DNA from: Pseudomonas triticicola
GTDB taxonomy: Bacteria > Pseudomonadota > Gammaproteobacteria > Pseudomonadales > Pseudomonadaceae
Assembly: GCF_019145375.1 (NCBI RefSeq)
Contig: NZ_JAHSTX010000001.1
Span: 62,001 to 126,000 of the forward strand
DNA: 64,000 bases
Direction: 5' to 3'
Every line of letters starts with the position of its first letter. Positions within the stretch are counted from its first letter, which is position 1. Made by a program: the position numbers and the translations under genes. The notes beneath the pieces were generated by a model, which made no database searches, was not told where the DNA came from, and was given only the letters and a program-made list of their open reading frames with translations. Shown piece after piece: positions 1 through 10,442 of this stretch.

Positions 1-520
1 CGTGCACAAACCGCAAAATCGCTGCGGTTATTTTTTTCCTTGGCGTCCGGATATGTGAAAACCTTGTGAAAACGGGGCCTCGGGGCTGTTTTGTTGCGGG
101 CTTGACGATGATCTCCCAATGGTGTTGCAACGCACCAAAGGCGCGCAGGACAACCAAAAACGTTACCGGTTCACCCCGCATTGAGTATTTGGCGGATGCC
201 CGACCCACTGAGCGTAGACGTGTTGTGCAGTTTTGGTGCAAAAAAATCACCATCGGGCCCGAGTAAAACTGGCGCCGCCCGATTCGAGGGTCGACAGATC
301 AGGGGTTTTCATGCGGATCTTCACGTCAAGGCTCATGTCCGGGGCTGTATTGGTGCGTCGGCGAGATAAATGTCTTATGTAGGCGCGCTTACTGAATTAC
401 TGTCGGAGGGAAGCGTGAAGCCCGCTGCATTCGCAGGTATGCTGCCGTTCTGTCGCTTGGCGCGCTGCTTTTACGGCGCCGCCGCTAAGCTGAGTCATAG
501 GATCAGCGGGAGTGCTCACA
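1..520. other. Leading intergenic region, no supported gene
   Basis: Apart from a terminator hairpin at its left end, this stretch shows no open frame with recognisable protein character. The short frames overlap each other in several phases, lack good ribosome-binding sites and have no family motifs. It probably holds the 3' trailer of a gene lying left of the window and the promoter of the HIT-slyX pair. No promoter hexamers were clear enough to call. Confidence 0.5.
9..37 (+). terminator. Rho-independent terminator of a gene left of the window
   Basis: The arms AACCGCA and TGCGGTT (7 bp, perfect) enclose a 7-nt loop and are followed by one A and seven T. It ends a rightward transcript whose gene is outside the window. 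In P. aeruginosa the gene in this position is, from memory, an oprD porin; that identity is inference. Confidence 0.7.
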
Positions 521-946
521 GTGTTTGCTTTGGATTCACGACTTCAACAGGACGCCCTGGTCATCGGCGACTTTCCGTTGTGCCGGCTGTTGCTGACCAA
601 CGACAGCAATTACCCTTGGTTCATCCTGGTACCTCGGCGCGAGGATATCAGCGAGTTGTTTCAGTTGGATGTCGCCGATCAGCAACGGTTATGGCGGGAA
701 ACCACCACCCTTGCCGAGTTACTCAAGGATTCGTTCGACGCCGACAAGCTGAACGTGGCAACCCTGGGTAACGTTGTCAGTCAGTTGCACATGCATGTCA
801 TCGTGCGTAAACGCGACGACGCCGCTTGGCCGGCGCCGGTCTGGGGCAGACACCCGGCCAAGCCGTACAGCGCGGAACAGGTAGCAGCCATTCGCGAGCG
901 CTTGCGTATGGTGCTGACCGAAGAATTCACCTTTGTGGAGGGCTGA
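521..946 (+). CDS. HIT domain protein (histidine triad family)
   Basis: A 141-residue histidine-triad protein, expected to be a cytosolic nucleotide hydrolase or transferase; the substrate is unknown. The triad region reads QLHMHVIVR (His90 and His92), so the first histidine of the canonical HxHxH is Gln. This QxHxH variant suggests a diverged subgroup. The N-terminal half carries the usual NYPWFILVPR strand. The GTG at 521 was chosen because GGGAG at 507-511 sits 9 nt upstream; the in-frame GTG at 512 would have no spacing. The stop is 3 nt before slyX, so the two genes are co-transcribed. Confidence 0.85.
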   Translation: MFALDSRLQQDALVIGDFPLCRLLLTNDSNYPWFILVPRREDISELFQLDVADQQRLWRETTTLAELLKDSFDADKLNVATLGNVVSQLHMHVIVRKRDDAAWPAPVWGRHPAKPYSAEQVAAIRERLRMVLTEEFTFVEG

Positions 947-949
947 GTC

Positions 950-1156
950 ATGAGCCTTGAAGAGCGCGTAACCGATCTGGAAAGCCGTCTGGCCTTTCAG
1001 GATGACACCATTCAGGCATTGAACGATGTGCTGGTGGCCCAGCAGAGAGTCATCGAGCGCCTGCAGTTGCAGATGGAGGCGCTGATCAAGCGTCACGAAG
1101 AAATGGTCGGGCAGTTCAGTGCTTTTGAAGAAGATGCGCCACCGCCGCATTATTGA
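950..1156 (+). CDS. slyX: SlyX family protein
   Basis: A 68-residue, highly charged, almost entirely helical protein ([19 protein letters not shown] start, heptad leucines throughout) ending in a Pro-Pro-His-Tyr tail. This is the signature of the SlyX coiled-coil family, whose function is unknown despite the name, which refers to linkage with slyD in enterics. Its Shine-Dalgarno lies in the last codons of the HIT gene, which suggests translational coupling. A strong bidirectional terminator follows. Confidence 0.9.
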   Translation: MSLEERVTDLESRLAFQDDTIQALNDVLVAQQRVIERLQLQMEALIKRHEEMVGQFSAFEEDAPPPHY

Positions 1157-1172
1157 GTCATTCGGCAGGCAT

Positions 1173-1208
1173 AAAAAAACCGCGGACAGCCAGGCTGTTC
1201 GCGGTTTT
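1173..1208. terminator. Bidirectional terminator between slyX and the cold-shock-domain gene
   Basis: The stem AACCGCGGACAGC / GCTGTTCGCGGTT (13 bp, one G-T wobble) with a 3-nt loop is flanked by an A run on the left and a T run on the right. It can therefore end both the rightward slyX transcript and the leftward transcript of the convergent gene. Confidence 0.9.
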
Positions 1209-1219
1209 TTTGCTTTGGA

Positions 1220-1822
1220 TCAGCGACGCGGCAGAGCGGCGATCACGTCCTCGGCTTGCAGGCCCTTGTCGCGGTTCATCACCGAGAACTCGACGCGCTG
1301 GCCTTCCACCAGAACACGGTGGCCTTCGCCACGAATGGCGCGAAAGTGCACGAAAATATCATCGCCGGAATCCCGGGAGATAAACCCGAAACCCTTGGAA
1401 GTGTTGAACCACTTCACGGTGCCGGTATCGCGATTGCTCATGTCATAGGTAGTCGGCGCAGCGGCCGGTGACGATTTGTAGAAGCTGACAGCCAAATGCA
1501 GCAGCACGGCAACCAGGGCGATCACCAGGCTGAACAACACCGCCGGCTGGCCAGCGATGACCGGCATCGGCGCGATCAGGGTCAAAGTTTGCAGGACGAC
1601 GGTCAGTACCAGAAGGGCGCTGACCAGATTTTGCAGATGCTGGCGCGGGCCTTTGTTCCAGTAAGGAATCACTGGAGCGATGACCAGGTTCAGCAGGCCG
1701 AAAAAGGCCAGGTAAAGTGCATCGGGCTGTTGCAGGTAAGGAACGGCTTCGGCTTTCAGGCTGGGTATGAACGACAGCAGCAAGGCTGCTGCGCCCATTA
1801 GCAGGTGGACGATTTTCAACAT
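1220..1822 (-). CDS. Membrane-anchored cold-shock-domain protein
   Basis: A 200-residue fusion. Residues 1-113 form about four hydrophobic helices (near 4-24, 36-53, 66-86 and 93-113). A short Ala/Pro/Thr linker follows, then a complete cold-shock domain from residue 128 (GTVKWFN, RNP1 KGFGFI, RNP2 IFVHF). Classical CspA proteins are about 70 residues and soluble; here a nucleic-acid-binding domain is tethered to the inner membrane, presumably facing the cytoplasm. In P. aeruginosa a cold-shock gene lies at the same place beside dps and aspS (from memory PA0961), so the fusion is probably ancestral in Pseudomonas. An in-frame internal ATG at 1441 could give a 73-residue soluble form, but it lacks a good Shine-Dalgarno. 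Confidence 0.85.
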   Translation of the reverse strand: MLKIVHLLMGAAALLLSFIPSLKAEAVPYLQQPDALYLAFFGLLNLVIAPVIPYWNKGPRQHLQNLVSALLVLTVVLQTLTLIAPMPVIAGQPAVLFSLVIALVAVLLHLAVSFYKSSPAAAPTTYDMSNRDTGTVKWFNTSKGFGFISRDSGDDIFVHFRAIRGEGHRVLVEGQRVEFSVMNRDKGLQAEDVIAALPRR

Positions 1823-2133
1823 TTTGATTGGCTCACGTTATGACGGCTCACAAGGAAGAGCTGAAGGCGCACGGTTCGCTTCAGGACAAAATAAGAGGCG
1901 GTGGACACGTACACGGCATCAGCCTATGCGCAACACCCCGGAAAATGGGGCATTGCGACACACTGCCTATTTAACAGCAAAGCCTGCGGCTACTCAAATC
2001 AGCCCGGCCAGCGGCAGAGAAACGGTCGATTTGTCGCAGTTCGATCACGGATTGATAGCTGCGAGCCGGCGCTTGCCTTGCTAAAGTGGGGCTGAACCTG
2101 CTGGATGAATTCAATCACTGTTAGGGGGTAAGC
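1823..2133. other. Divergent intergenic region between the CSD gene and dps
   Basis: It holds the promoters of two divergent genes. I see no OxyR-type or sigma-S signature good enough to name, and no coding potential. A GGGGG run at 2122-2127 is the ribosome-binding site of the dps-like gene. Confidence 0.4.
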
Positions 2134-2604
2134 ATGGCAATTGATATCGGTATCAGTGAAGAAGACCGCAAATCCATCGTCGAAGGGCTGTCGCGACTGC
2201 TGTCGGACACCTATGTGCTGTATCTGAAAACCCATAACTTTCACTGGAACGTCACCGGCCCGATGTTCCGCACGCTGCACCTGATGTTTGAAGAGCAATA
2301 CAACGAGCTGGCGTTGGCCGTCGATTCGATCGCCGAGCGTATCCGTGCGTTGGGCTTCCCGGCGCCGGGTGCCTACGCGACCTATGCGCGTCTTTCTTCT
2401 ATTAAAGAAGAAGTCGGTGTGCCGAGCGCCGAAGACATGATCAAGCAATTGGTCGAAGGCCAGGAAGCGGTGACCCGTACCGCGCGCGGCATTTTCCCGT
2501 TGCTGGACAAGGTCAGCGATGAGCCGACCGCTGACCTGCTGACCCAGCGCATGCAAGTGCACGAGAAAACCGCATGGATGCTGCGCGCGCTGCTCGAGGA
2601 ATGA
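2134..2604 (+). CDS. Dps-like ferritin (DNA starvation/stationary-phase protein)
   Basis: A 156-residue four-helix ferritin of the Dps family, which assembles a 12-mer shell, oxidises Fe(II) with peroxide and stores iron; some members bind DNA. The intersubunit ferroxidase ligands are present with the family spacing: His37, His49, Asp64 and Glu68, within [14 protein letters not shown] and the following helix. The N-terminus has few lysines, so DNA binding by a basic tail is not evident. The start is supported by TAGGGGGTAAGC just upstream. It is the homolog of the dps-like gene next to aspS in P. aeruginosa. Confidence 0.93.
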   Translation: MAIDIGISEEDRKSIVEGLSRLLSDTYVLYLKTHNFHWNVTGPMFRTLHLMFEEQYNELALAVDSIAERIRALGFPAPGAYATYARLSSIKEEVGVPSAEDMIKQLVEGQEAVTRTARGIFPLLDKVSDEPTADLLTQRMQVHEKTAWMLRALLEE

Positions 2605-2613
2605 CCCGGCCGC

Positions 2614-2638
2614 TGCGGACGGCGTGAGGTCGTCCGCA
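2614..2638 (+). terminator. Possible weak terminator or hairpin after dps
   Basis: A perfect 8-bp stem (TGCGGACG / CGTCCGCA) with a 9-nt loop lies 10 nt after the dps-like stop codon. There is no T-tract, so termination would be inefficient or Rho-assisted. Confidence 0.35.
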
Positions 2639-2785
2639 TGCTCTCCAGACTCTTACCGTTGTCGTTGGCTTATCCTACGAGGCTGGTCAACAAGTCGTAT
2701 GGCGCTAACTTTGTCACTGGGTTTTTATGAGGGCGCAGGATGTTGCCTTATAAATCAGCAGTCATGGCAAAGGAGTGTCAACGCT

Positions 2786-3124
2786 ATGGTAGAAGGAGAA
2801 AGGCGAAGCGACAGGATGTCGGCTTCGCGGCACGTAATCAAAGTCGACCCGTTTGTCAGCGAGTTCGACATGAATCTGATCCGGCCGCTGTCGCGGTCTA
2901 TTCGCCTCAACGGTTTTGCGACCTGCCTGCGCCTGGAGCAGGTCTACTGGAACATCCTCGGCGGCATGGCCGAGGACAATCATTGTTCGATCAGCACACT
3001 GTTATCCCACGTTGATCGCGAGGTGCATCTGCGCTACGGCGGGGTGAAGAATTTCAGTGCGCTGGTACGGGTGGTTTGTGTCATGAACGGGATCAAAGGC
3101 CTGGCACCCGCAGTTTCGCGTTGA
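2786..3124 (+). CDS. Ribbon-helix-helix domain protein
   Basis: A 112-residue basic protein. Its core (SRSIRLNGFATCLRLEQVYW, then helical residues) resembles the RHH_4-type ribbon-helix-helix DNA-binding fold, where the antiparallel strand carries alternating residues that read the major groove. The target is unknown and no toxin partner is adjacent, so it is probably a stand-alone regulator. ATG 2786 (AAGGAG upstream at 2770-2774) is preferred; ATG 2816 is an alternative giving 102 residues beginning MSASRHVIK. Confidence 0.7.
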   Translation: MVEGERRSDRMSASRHVIKVDPFVSEFDMNLIRPLSRSIRLNGFATCLRLEQVYWNILGGMAEDNHCSISTLLSHVDREVHLRYGGVKNFSALVRVVCVMNGIKGLAPAVSR

Positions 3125-3144
3125 AATGCCGGTTGCAACGAGGT

Positions 3145-3180
3145 TGCAGGCTGTGCAGTGTTACGGCTGCACAGCCTGCA
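3145..3180 (+). terminator. Long hairpin after the ribbon-helix-helix gene
   Basis: The arms TGCAGGCTGTGCAG and CTGCACAGCCTGCA form a perfect 14-bp stem around an 8-nt loop, 20 nt after the stop codon. Only three T follow. A -10-like TATAAT lies at 3190-3195, so the element may also separate this gene from the next promoter. Confidence 0.5.
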
Positions 3181-3189
3181 TTTAATCGA

Positions 3190-3195
3190 TATAAT
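3190..3195 (+). promoter_or_regulatory. Candidate -10 element for the zinc-ribbon gene and aspS
   Basis: A perfect TATAAT hexamer lies 60 nt upstream of the zinc-ribbon start. The -35 region at proper spacing falls in the right arm of the hairpin (CTGCAC) and is a poor match, so only the -10 is called. Confidence 0.4.
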
Positions 3196-3254
3196 CCCGC
3201 GCTTTCGCCGCAAAGCCCCGCGCGCGGCAGCAATCTGATCGCCGAGACACCTCC

Positions 3255-3476
3255 ATGCCAATGTACGATTACCAATGTGCTTCCTGTGGTCATCAGTTGG
3301 AAGCCATTCAGAAGATCAGCGACGCACCGTTGGTCGACTGCCCTGCCTGCCAGGCGCCCGAACTGAAGAAGCAGCTGTCCATGCCGGGTTTTCGCCTCAG
3401 CGGCAACGGTTGGTACGAGACCGACTTCAAGACCGGAGCCAAGAAGAATCTGGCCGGTGGCGACAAAGCTGACTAG
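3255..3476 (+). CDS. FmdB-family zinc ribbon protein
   Basis: A 73-residue protein beginning MPMYDYQCASCGHQ. Two CxxC knuckles (Cys8/Cys11 and Cys29/Cys32) form the zinc ribbon typical of FmdB/CxxC_CxxC_SSSS proteins. These small proteins are putative regulators or translation-associated factors of unproven role. The C-terminal half is basic and disordered. It directly precedes aspS, as in many proteobacteria, and is probably co-transcribed with it. Confidence 0.88.
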   Translation: MPMYDYQCASCGHQLEAIQKISDAPLVDCPACQAPELKKQLSMPGFRLSGNGWYETDFKTGAKKNLAGGDKAD

Positions 3477-3574
3477 GGTTCCAACCCTGAACGAACGACA
3501 CGCGTGAGTTTCCGCCTTGCTTGATGGCGGCGGGATCTCCACCGAATTTCGAATTACGAGAAGCGAACCACACC

Positions 3575-5350
<1,776 letters not shown>

Positions 5351-5360
5351 GACGGGCCTG

Positions 5361-5388
5361 AAGGCGCATCTTCGGATGCGCCTTTTTT
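5361..5388 (+). terminator. Terminator of aspS
   Basis: AAGGCGCATC-TTCG-GATGCGCCTT is a perfect stem capped by a stable UUCG tetraloop and followed by a T run. Confidence 0.93.
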
Positions 5389-5469
5389 CTTTCTCAGGTC
5401 GAATTTTTCAATTGCCGGCCGCTGCCTCGGCGGGGCGGGCAAGGTTTCAAAAAGCATTCGGAGCAAGTT

Positions 5470-6216
5470 ATGGCAGGTCATTCCAAGTGGGCAAACATCA
5501 AGCACCGCAAAGAACGTCAGGATGCCAAGAGGGGCAAGATCTTCACCAAGTGGATCCGTGAACTGACCGTTGCGGCCCGTCAGGGTGGCGGCGATCCGGG
5601 TTCCAACCCGCGTCTGCGTCTGGCTCTGGACAAGGCGTTGAGCGCCAACATGAGTCGCGACATCATCGATCGCGCCGTTGCGCGCGGTGCCGGTGCCACT
5701 GAAGCGGACAACGTTGAAGAACTGACCTACGAAGGTTACGGCCCGGGCGGCGTGGCGGTGATGGTCGAGTGCATGACTGACAACCGTAACCGCACTGCCG
5801 CAGCCGTGCGTCACGCGTTCAGCAAGTGTGGCGGCAACCTCGGCACCGATGGTTCGGTGGCGTATCTGTTCGAGCGCAAGGGCCAGATCAGTTTCGCCCC
5901 GGGTGTCGATGAAGACGCACTGACCGAAGCAGCGCTGGAAGCCGATGCCGATGACGTGGTCACCCACGAAGATGGTTCGATCGACGTATTTACCTCGTTC
6001 ACCGGTTTCTATGCGGTGCGCAACGCGCTGGAAGCGGCCGGGTTCAAGGGCGACGACGCGGAAATCGTCATGCAGCCGACCACCAGCGCCGAGCTGGATC
6101 TGGAAGGTGCGGAGAAGGTGCTCAAGCTGATCGACATGCTTGAGGACCTGGACGACGTGCAGAACGTCTATTCCAACGCGGATATCCCGGAAGACGTCGC
6201 CGCTCAGCTTGGCTGA
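5470..6216 (+). CDS. pmpR: YebC/PmpR-family transcriptional regulator
   Basis: A 248-residue TACO1/YebC-family protein with the invariant start [14 protein letters not shown]. In P. aeruginosa the ortholog PmpR represses pqsR and quinolone signalling; more recent work on the wider family links YebC to translation through proline-rich stretches. Which role holds in this strain cannot be read from sequence. It lies upstream of ruvC, as across proteobacteria, but a terminator before it and a palindromic repeat after it suggest it may be a separate unit. Confidence 0.92.
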   Translation: MAGHSKWANIKHRKERQDAKRGKIFTKWIRELTVAARQGGGDPGSNPRLRLALDKALSANMSRDIIDRAVARGAGATEADNVEELTYEGYGPGGVAVMVECMTDNRNRTAAAVRHAFSKCGGNLGTDGSVAYLFERKGQISFAPGVDEDALTEAALEADADDVVTHEDGSIDVFTSFTGFYAVRNALEAAGFKGDDAEIVMQPTTSAELDLEGAEKVLKLIDMLEDLDDVQNVYSNADIPEDVAAQLG

Positions 6217-6261
6217 TGTAAATAGAAAGGTTGCAGTTTTTTGCTGGCTCTACACTTCCTC

Positions 6262-6336
6262 TGTAGGAGCTGCCGAAGGCTGCGATCTTTTGATCTTTTA
6301 AAAACACAAAGATCGCAGCCTTCGGCAGCTCCTACA
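6262..6336. repeat. 75-bp palindromic REP pair between pmpR and ruvC
   Basis: An inverted pair whose arms begin TGTAGGAGCTGCCGAAGG and end with its complement, with arms of about 31 bp around an AT-rich centre. It resembles an extragenic palindrome family frequent in P. fluorescens genomes. It can fold into one long hairpin and may protect the 3' end of pmpR mRNA. It is the only copy of this family in the window. Confidence 0.85.
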
Positions 6337-6373
6337 TGTACCCTCAGCTTTCGCATCATTTTCTGCAGGCGTT

Positions 6374-6901
6374 ATGACTCTAATTCTTGGTATCGACCCC
6401 GGTTCGCGCATCACCGGTTACGGGATCGTTCGCGATACCGGGCGGGGCGGCTGCATCTATGTGGCCTCGGGCTGCATTCGCACCGGGTCCGGCGAGCTGC
6501 ATGAACGTCTGCAAATTGTCTATCGCGGCGTGCGCGAAATCATCAAGACCTACGGCCCGGTGACCATGGGCATCGAAAAGGTGTTCATGGCGAAAAACGC
6601 CGACTCGGCGCTGAAGCTCGGACAGGCGCGGGGCGCTGCGATTGTCGCCGGCGCCGAAGAGTGTCTGGAAATCGCCGAGTACACCGCCACGCAAGTCAAG
6701 CAGGCCGTCGTCGGCACCGGTGCGGCCAATAAGGAGCAGGTGCAGATGATGGTCATGCACATGCTCAAGTTGACCAGCAAGCCGCAGATCGACGCCTCCG
6801 ACGCCCTCGCGATCGCCATTTGCCATGCGCATACGCGCTCAAGCCTGCTGCCGCACGGGCTGGGAACCGCACGCAGTCGTGGCGGGCGCCTGCGTCTCTG
6901 A
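6374..6901 (+). CDS. ruvC: Holliday junction resolvase RuvC
   Basis: A 175-residue RNase H-fold endonuclease that cuts Holliday junctions symmetrically with RuvAB. The acidic residues are visible: Asp8 in LGIDPGSR, the Glu of GIEKVF, and the Asp pair in DASDALAIA followed by the CHAH histidine. The C-terminus is basic. It is the first gene of ruvCAB; ruvA starts 114 nt downstream. Confidence 0.97.
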   Translation: MTLILGIDPGSRITGYGIVRDTGRGGCIYVASGCIRTGSGELHERLQIVYRGVREIIKTYGPVTMGIEKVFMAKNADSALKLGQARGAAIVAGAEECLEIAEYTATQVKQAVVGTGAANKEQVQMMVMHMLKLTSKPQIDASDALAIAICHAHTRSSLLPHGLGTARSRGGRLRL

Positions 6902-7015
6902 TAGCATCAGCATCAATTTTCCTGAAAGTGGTTTTGCGGCGCCTGTGTTGCCGGCGTGCAAGCCACCTTCAATCGTCGCCAGCCCACGGCTGGCCAGCGC
7001 TCAAGGATTCAAAAC

Positions 7016-7624
7016 GTGATTGGACGCTTGCGCGGCACCCTGGCTGAGAAACAGCCGCCGCACCTGATTCTCGATGTCAATGGCCTCGGCTATGAGGTGG
7101 AAGTGCCGATGACCACGCTTTATCGGTTGCCGTCGGTCGGTGAACCGCTGACCCTGCACACCCATTTGGTCGTACGCGAAGATGCGCAGTTGCTCTATGG
7201 TTTTGCCGGCAAGCGTGAGCGAGACTTTTTCCGCGAGCTGATCCGTCTCAACGGCGTCGGGCCGAAACTGGCGCTGGCGTTGATGTCGAGCCTGGAAGTC
7301 GATGAGCTGGTGCGCTGCGTGCAGTCTCAGGACACTTCGGCGCTGACCAAGGTGCCGGGGGTTGGCAAGAAGACCGCCGAGCGTCTGCTGGTTGAATTGA
7401 AAGATCGCTTCAAGGCCTGGGAAACCTCGCCGGCGATGTTCGCGCTGGTGCCGAATCAGCCGGACGGCCCGGCGCCGGTCAACAGCGCCGAGACCGATGC
7501 GGTCAGCGCGTTGATCTCGTTGGGCTACAAGCCGCAGGAAGCGAGCAAGGCGATTTCCGCGATCAAAGACAAGAACCTGAGCAGCGAAGACCTGATCCGC
7601 CGCGCTCTGAAGGGAATGATTTAA
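7016..7624 (+). CDS. ruvA: Holliday junction branch migration protein RuvA
   Basis: A 202-residue protein that forms the tetramer recognising the four-way junction and recruiting RuvB. The N-terminal OB domain (IGRLRGTL), helix-hairpin-helix repeats ([15 protein letters not shown] and [15 protein letters not shown]) and the C-terminal RuvB-binding helices (residues about 157-202) are all present. GTG 7016 begins the conserved VIGRLRG and is preceded by AAGGA at 7003-7007. An upstream in-frame ATG at 6956 would add 20 unconserved residues. The stop abuts ruvB. Confidence 0.97.
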   Translation: MIGRLRGTLAEKQPPHLILDVNGLGYEVEVPMTTLYRLPSVGEPLTLHTHLVVREDAQLLYGFAGKRERDFFRELIRLNGVGPKLALALMSSLEVDELVRCVQSQDTSALTKVPGVGKKTAERLLVELKDRFKAWETSPAMFALVPNQPDGPAPVNSAETDAVSALISLGYKPQEASKAISAIKDKNLSSEDLIRRALKGMI

Positions 7625-8686
7625 GTGATTGAAGCTGATCGTCTGATCGCCGCCGCGCACAGCCCGCGCGAGCGCGAAGAAGTCCAGGATCGGGCCATCC
7701 GCCCGGTCAGCCTGGCCGACTACATTGGCCAGCCGACCGTGCGCGAGCAGATGGAGCTGTTCATCCAGGCTGCGCGTGGCCGCAGTGAATCCCTCGATCA
7801 CACCCTGATCTTCGGCCCACCGGGGCTGGGCAAGACCACGCTGGCCAACATCATTGCCCAGGAAATGGGTGTGTCGATCAAGAGCACCTCCGGGCCAGTG
7901 CTGGAACGCCCGGGTGATCTGGCCGCGTTGCTGACCAATCTTGAGCCGCACGACGTGTTGTTCATCGACGAAATCCATCGTCTATCGCCGATCGTTGAAG
8001 AAGTGCTGTATCCGGCGATGGAAGATTTCCAGCTCGACATCATGATCGGCGAGGGGCCGGCAGCGCGCTCGATCAAACTGGATCTGCCGCCATTCACACT
8101 GGTCGGCGCCACCACCCGCGCCGGCATGCTGACCAATCCGCTGCGTGATCGCTTCGGTATCGTCCAGCGCCTGGAGTTCTACAGCACTGCGGATCTGGCA
8201 ACGATCGTCAGTCGTTCGGCGGCGATTCTCGGTCTGCCGCTGGATCCGGAAGGTTCGTTCGAGATCGCCCGTCGTGCCCGTGGCACGCCGCGAATTGCCA
8301 ACCGTCTGCTGCGTCGGGTGCGCGACTTTGCCGAAGTCCGCGCCAAGGGCCACATCACCAAAGCGGTGGCGGATCTGGCGCTGAACCTGCTGGATGTCGA
8401 CGAGCATGGTTTCGATCATCAGGATCGACGCCTGCTGCTGACCATGATCGAGAAGTTCGACGGCGGCCCGGTCGGTATCGACAGTCTGGCGGCGGCGATC
8501 AGTGAAGAACGCCACACCATTGAAGACGTGCTCGAACCGTATCTGATCCAGCAGGGCTATATCATGCGCACGCCACGGGGCAGGGTGGTGACGCGGCATG
8601 CCTACCTGCACTTTGGTTTGAATGTTCCGTCACGCATGGGCGAGATGCCCGTGGCAGACGAGTTTCTCGACGCCGTCGACGATTGA
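7625..8686 (+). CDS. ruvB: Holliday junction helicase motor RuvB
   Basis: A 353-residue AAA+ ATPase that pumps DNA through RuvA-bound junctions. Walker A GPPGLGKT is at residues 64-71, Walker B is DEIHRL, sensor 1 is GATTRAG, and a C-terminal winged helix ends near the Gly-Arg of TPRGRVVT. It starts with GTG immediately after the ruvA stop, so translation is coupled. Confidence 0.97.
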   Translation: MIEADRLIAAAHSPREREEVQDRAIRPVSLADYIGQPTVREQMELFIQAARGRSESLDHTLIFGPPGLGKTTLANIIAQEMGVSIKSTSGPVLERPGDLAALLTNLEPHDVLFIDEIHRLSPIVEEVLYPAMEDFQLDIMIGEGPAARSIKLDLPPFTLVGATTRAGMLTNPLRDRFGIVQRLEFYSTADLATIVSRSAAILGLPLDPEGSFEIARRARGTPRIANRLLRRVRDFAEVRAKGHITKAVADLALNLLDVDEHGFDHQDRRLLLTMIEKFDGGPVGIDSLAAAISEERHTIEDVLEPYLIQQGYIMRTPRGRVVTRHAYLHFGLNVPSRMGEMPVADEFLDAVDD

Positions 8687-8813
8687 TACACATTTGCTGG
8701 TGATTTATTCAGGGTTTGTACTGTCAGACGACGGTACTTTTGCGTTAAAGCTTTGAAACTACGAAAAACAGTTGTCTGGCCGGATTGGCAACCTGAGGAG
8801 TAAGCACTAGAGT

Positions 8814-9281
8814 ATGCGCGCGCAAAACGGGCTTGAGCCGTTCGCACATCGTTGTCGCGTTTATTACGAGGACACCGATGCGGGCGGCATCGTGTATTAC
8901 GTTAATTACCTCAAGTTTATGGAACGGGCTCGAACCGAGCGGCTACGGGAACTGGGCTTTGCCCAATCTGTGCTTGCCGGAGAGGACCTGTTGTTCGTCG
9001 TGCATTCCAGCGAAGCGCGCTACCACGCGCCGGCGCGACTGGATGACGAATTGCTGGTAAGCGCTGATGTAATCGAATTGAACCGTGCCAGCCTGCGCTT
9101 CAAGCAGCAGGTCAGGCGGGCCACGGATAATGTGCTGCTCTGCGAAGGGCAGTTTTTGGTGGCCTGCGTGCGCACCGACAGTTTGAAACCCCGGGCCCTT
9201 CCCGAAGACCTGCGTGCGGCCTTCGCCGACGCGGTCGGCCCGGGTACACACTCAAAGCAGGAGATAAAGCGTGGAAGCTAA
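8814..9281 (+). CDS. ybgC: Tol-Pal associated acyl-CoA thioesterase YbgC
   Basis: A 155-residue single hot-dog-fold thioesterase. The catalytic Asp lies in [16 protein letters not shown] (Asp22 region). Family members hydrolyse short- to medium-chain acyl-CoA or acyl-ACP at the inner membrane and are linked to phospholipid metabolism. It heads the Tol-Pal operon and overlaps tolQ by 11 nt. Confidence 0.94.
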   Translation: MRAQNGLEPFAHRCRVYYEDTDAGGIVYYVNYLKFMERARTERLRELGFAQSVLAGEDLLFVVHSSEARYHAPARLDDELLVSADVIELNRASLRFKQQVRRATDNVLLCEGQFLVACVRTDSLKPRALPEDLRAAFADAVGPGTHSKQEIKRGS

Positions 9282-9966
9282 CGTCGTCGACCATTCCTCC
9301 ATGTGGAGCCTGGTCAGCAATGCCAGCATCGTGGTGCAGTTGGTAATGTTGACCCTGGTGGCCGCATCGGTGACCTCATGGATCATGATCTTTCAGCGCA
9401 GCAACTTGCTGCGTGCCGGTCGACGCGCCCTGGAGAGCTTCGAAGAGCGCTTCTGGTCCGGTATCGACCTTTCCAAACTGTACCGTCAGGCCGGCAGCAA
9501 CCCTGATCCGGATTCGGGTGTGGAGCAGATCTTCCGTGCCGGCTTCAAGGAATTCTCCCGTCTGCGTCAGCAGCCAGGTGTCGATCCTGAAGCAGTGATG
9601 GAAGGTGTCGCCCGTGCGATGCGCGTGGCCATCTCGCGCGAAGAAGAGAAGCTCGAGCAGAGCCTGCCGTTCCTCGCCACCGTCGGTTCGGTCAGCCCGT
9701 ACATCGGTCTGTTCGGTACCGTGTGGGGGATCATGAACTCCTTCCGCGGTCTGGCCAGCGCTCAGCAAGCGACCCTCGCCACCGTTGCTCCGGGTATCGC
9801 CGAAGCCCTGATCGCCACCGCGATCGGCCTGTTCGCTGCGATCCCGGCGGTCATCGCTTACAACCGTTTTGCTGCGCGCAGCGAAACCTTGCTGGGCCGC
9901 TACTACACCTTCGCCGATGAATTCCAGGCGATCCTGCACCGCAAAGTGCACACCAGCGAAGAATAA
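9271..9966 (+). CDS. tolQ: Tol-Pal system proton-channel subunit TolQ
   Basis: A 231-residue inner-membrane protein with three membrane helices (about 13-38, 130-152 and 165-190) and a large cytoplasmic loop, of the ExbB/MotA family. With TolR it forms the proton-driven stator that energises TolA. The GTG start has a good CAGGAGATAA Shine-Dalgarno inside the end of ybgC, so the two reading frames overlap. Confidence 0.97.
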   Translation: MEANVVDHSSMWSLVSNASIVVQLVMLTLVAASVTSWIMIFQRSNLLRAGRRALESFEERFWSGIDLSKLYRQAGSNPDPDSGVEQIFRAGFKEFSRLRQQPGVDPEAVMEGVARAMRVAISREEEKLEQSLPFLATVGSVSPYIGLFGTVWGIMNSFRGLASAQQATLATVAPGIAEALIATAIGLFAAIPAVIAYNRFAARSETLLGRYYTFADEFQAILHRKVHTSEE

Positions 9967-9980
9967 GCAGGTATTTCCCG

Positions 9981-10442
9981 ATGGCTTTAATCGCTCGAGC
10001 TCGCAAAAAGCGCAAGCCGGTCGCCGAGATGAACGTGGTGCCCTACATCGACGTGATGTTGGTGCTGCTGGTCATCTTCATGGTGACCGCGCCGATGCTC
10101 AATCAGGGCGTGAAAGTTGATCTGCCCAAGGTTTCCAGCGAAGCCTTGCCGCAGGACAACAACACCCAGGTCCTGACCATTTCGATCAAGGCTGACAAGA
10201 CCTACTACTGGAACCTTGGCAGCGAAGTCGACACCGAGAAGCAACAGGACAGGGCCATGACCCTGCCACAGATGACTGACGCGGTGACCAAGATCATCCG
10301 CGCCGGCACCGAGGGCGGCAAACGCACCCAGGTGTTCATTCGTGGCGACAAGACTGTCGACTACGGCGCCGTCATGGGCGCCATGGGCGGGTTGCAGAAA
10401 GCCGGGGTCGGTAACGTTGGTCTGATTACCGAGGCCCCCTGA
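9981..10442 (+). CDS. tolR: Tol-Pal system protein TolR
   Basis: A 153-residue ExbD-family protein with a single transmembrane helix. The protonatable Asp24 in PYIDVMLVLLVIFMV is the key residue of the channel, and a periplasmic domain follows. It acts with TolQ to couple the proton gradient to TolA. The stop TGA overlaps the tolA start (ATGA-type junction). Confidence 0.97.
   Translation: MALIARARKKRKPVAEMNVVPYIDVMLVLLVIFMVTAPMLNQGVKVDLPKVSSEALPQDNNTQVLTISIKADKTYYWNLGSEVDTEKQQDRAMTLPQMTDAVTKIIRAGTEGGKRTQVFIRGDKTVDYGAVMGAMGGLQKAGVGNVGLITEAP

Noticed and set aside
370..771. Possible gene upstream of the HIT gene
   Set aside because: It overlaps most of the HIT frame, has no ribosome-binding site and no recognisable domain.
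1220..1441. Separate cold-shock gene from the internal ATG
   Set aside because: The codon has no Shine-Dalgarno and the upstream membrane part is in frame and well formed, so one fused gene is preferred; the short form is kept only as a possibility.
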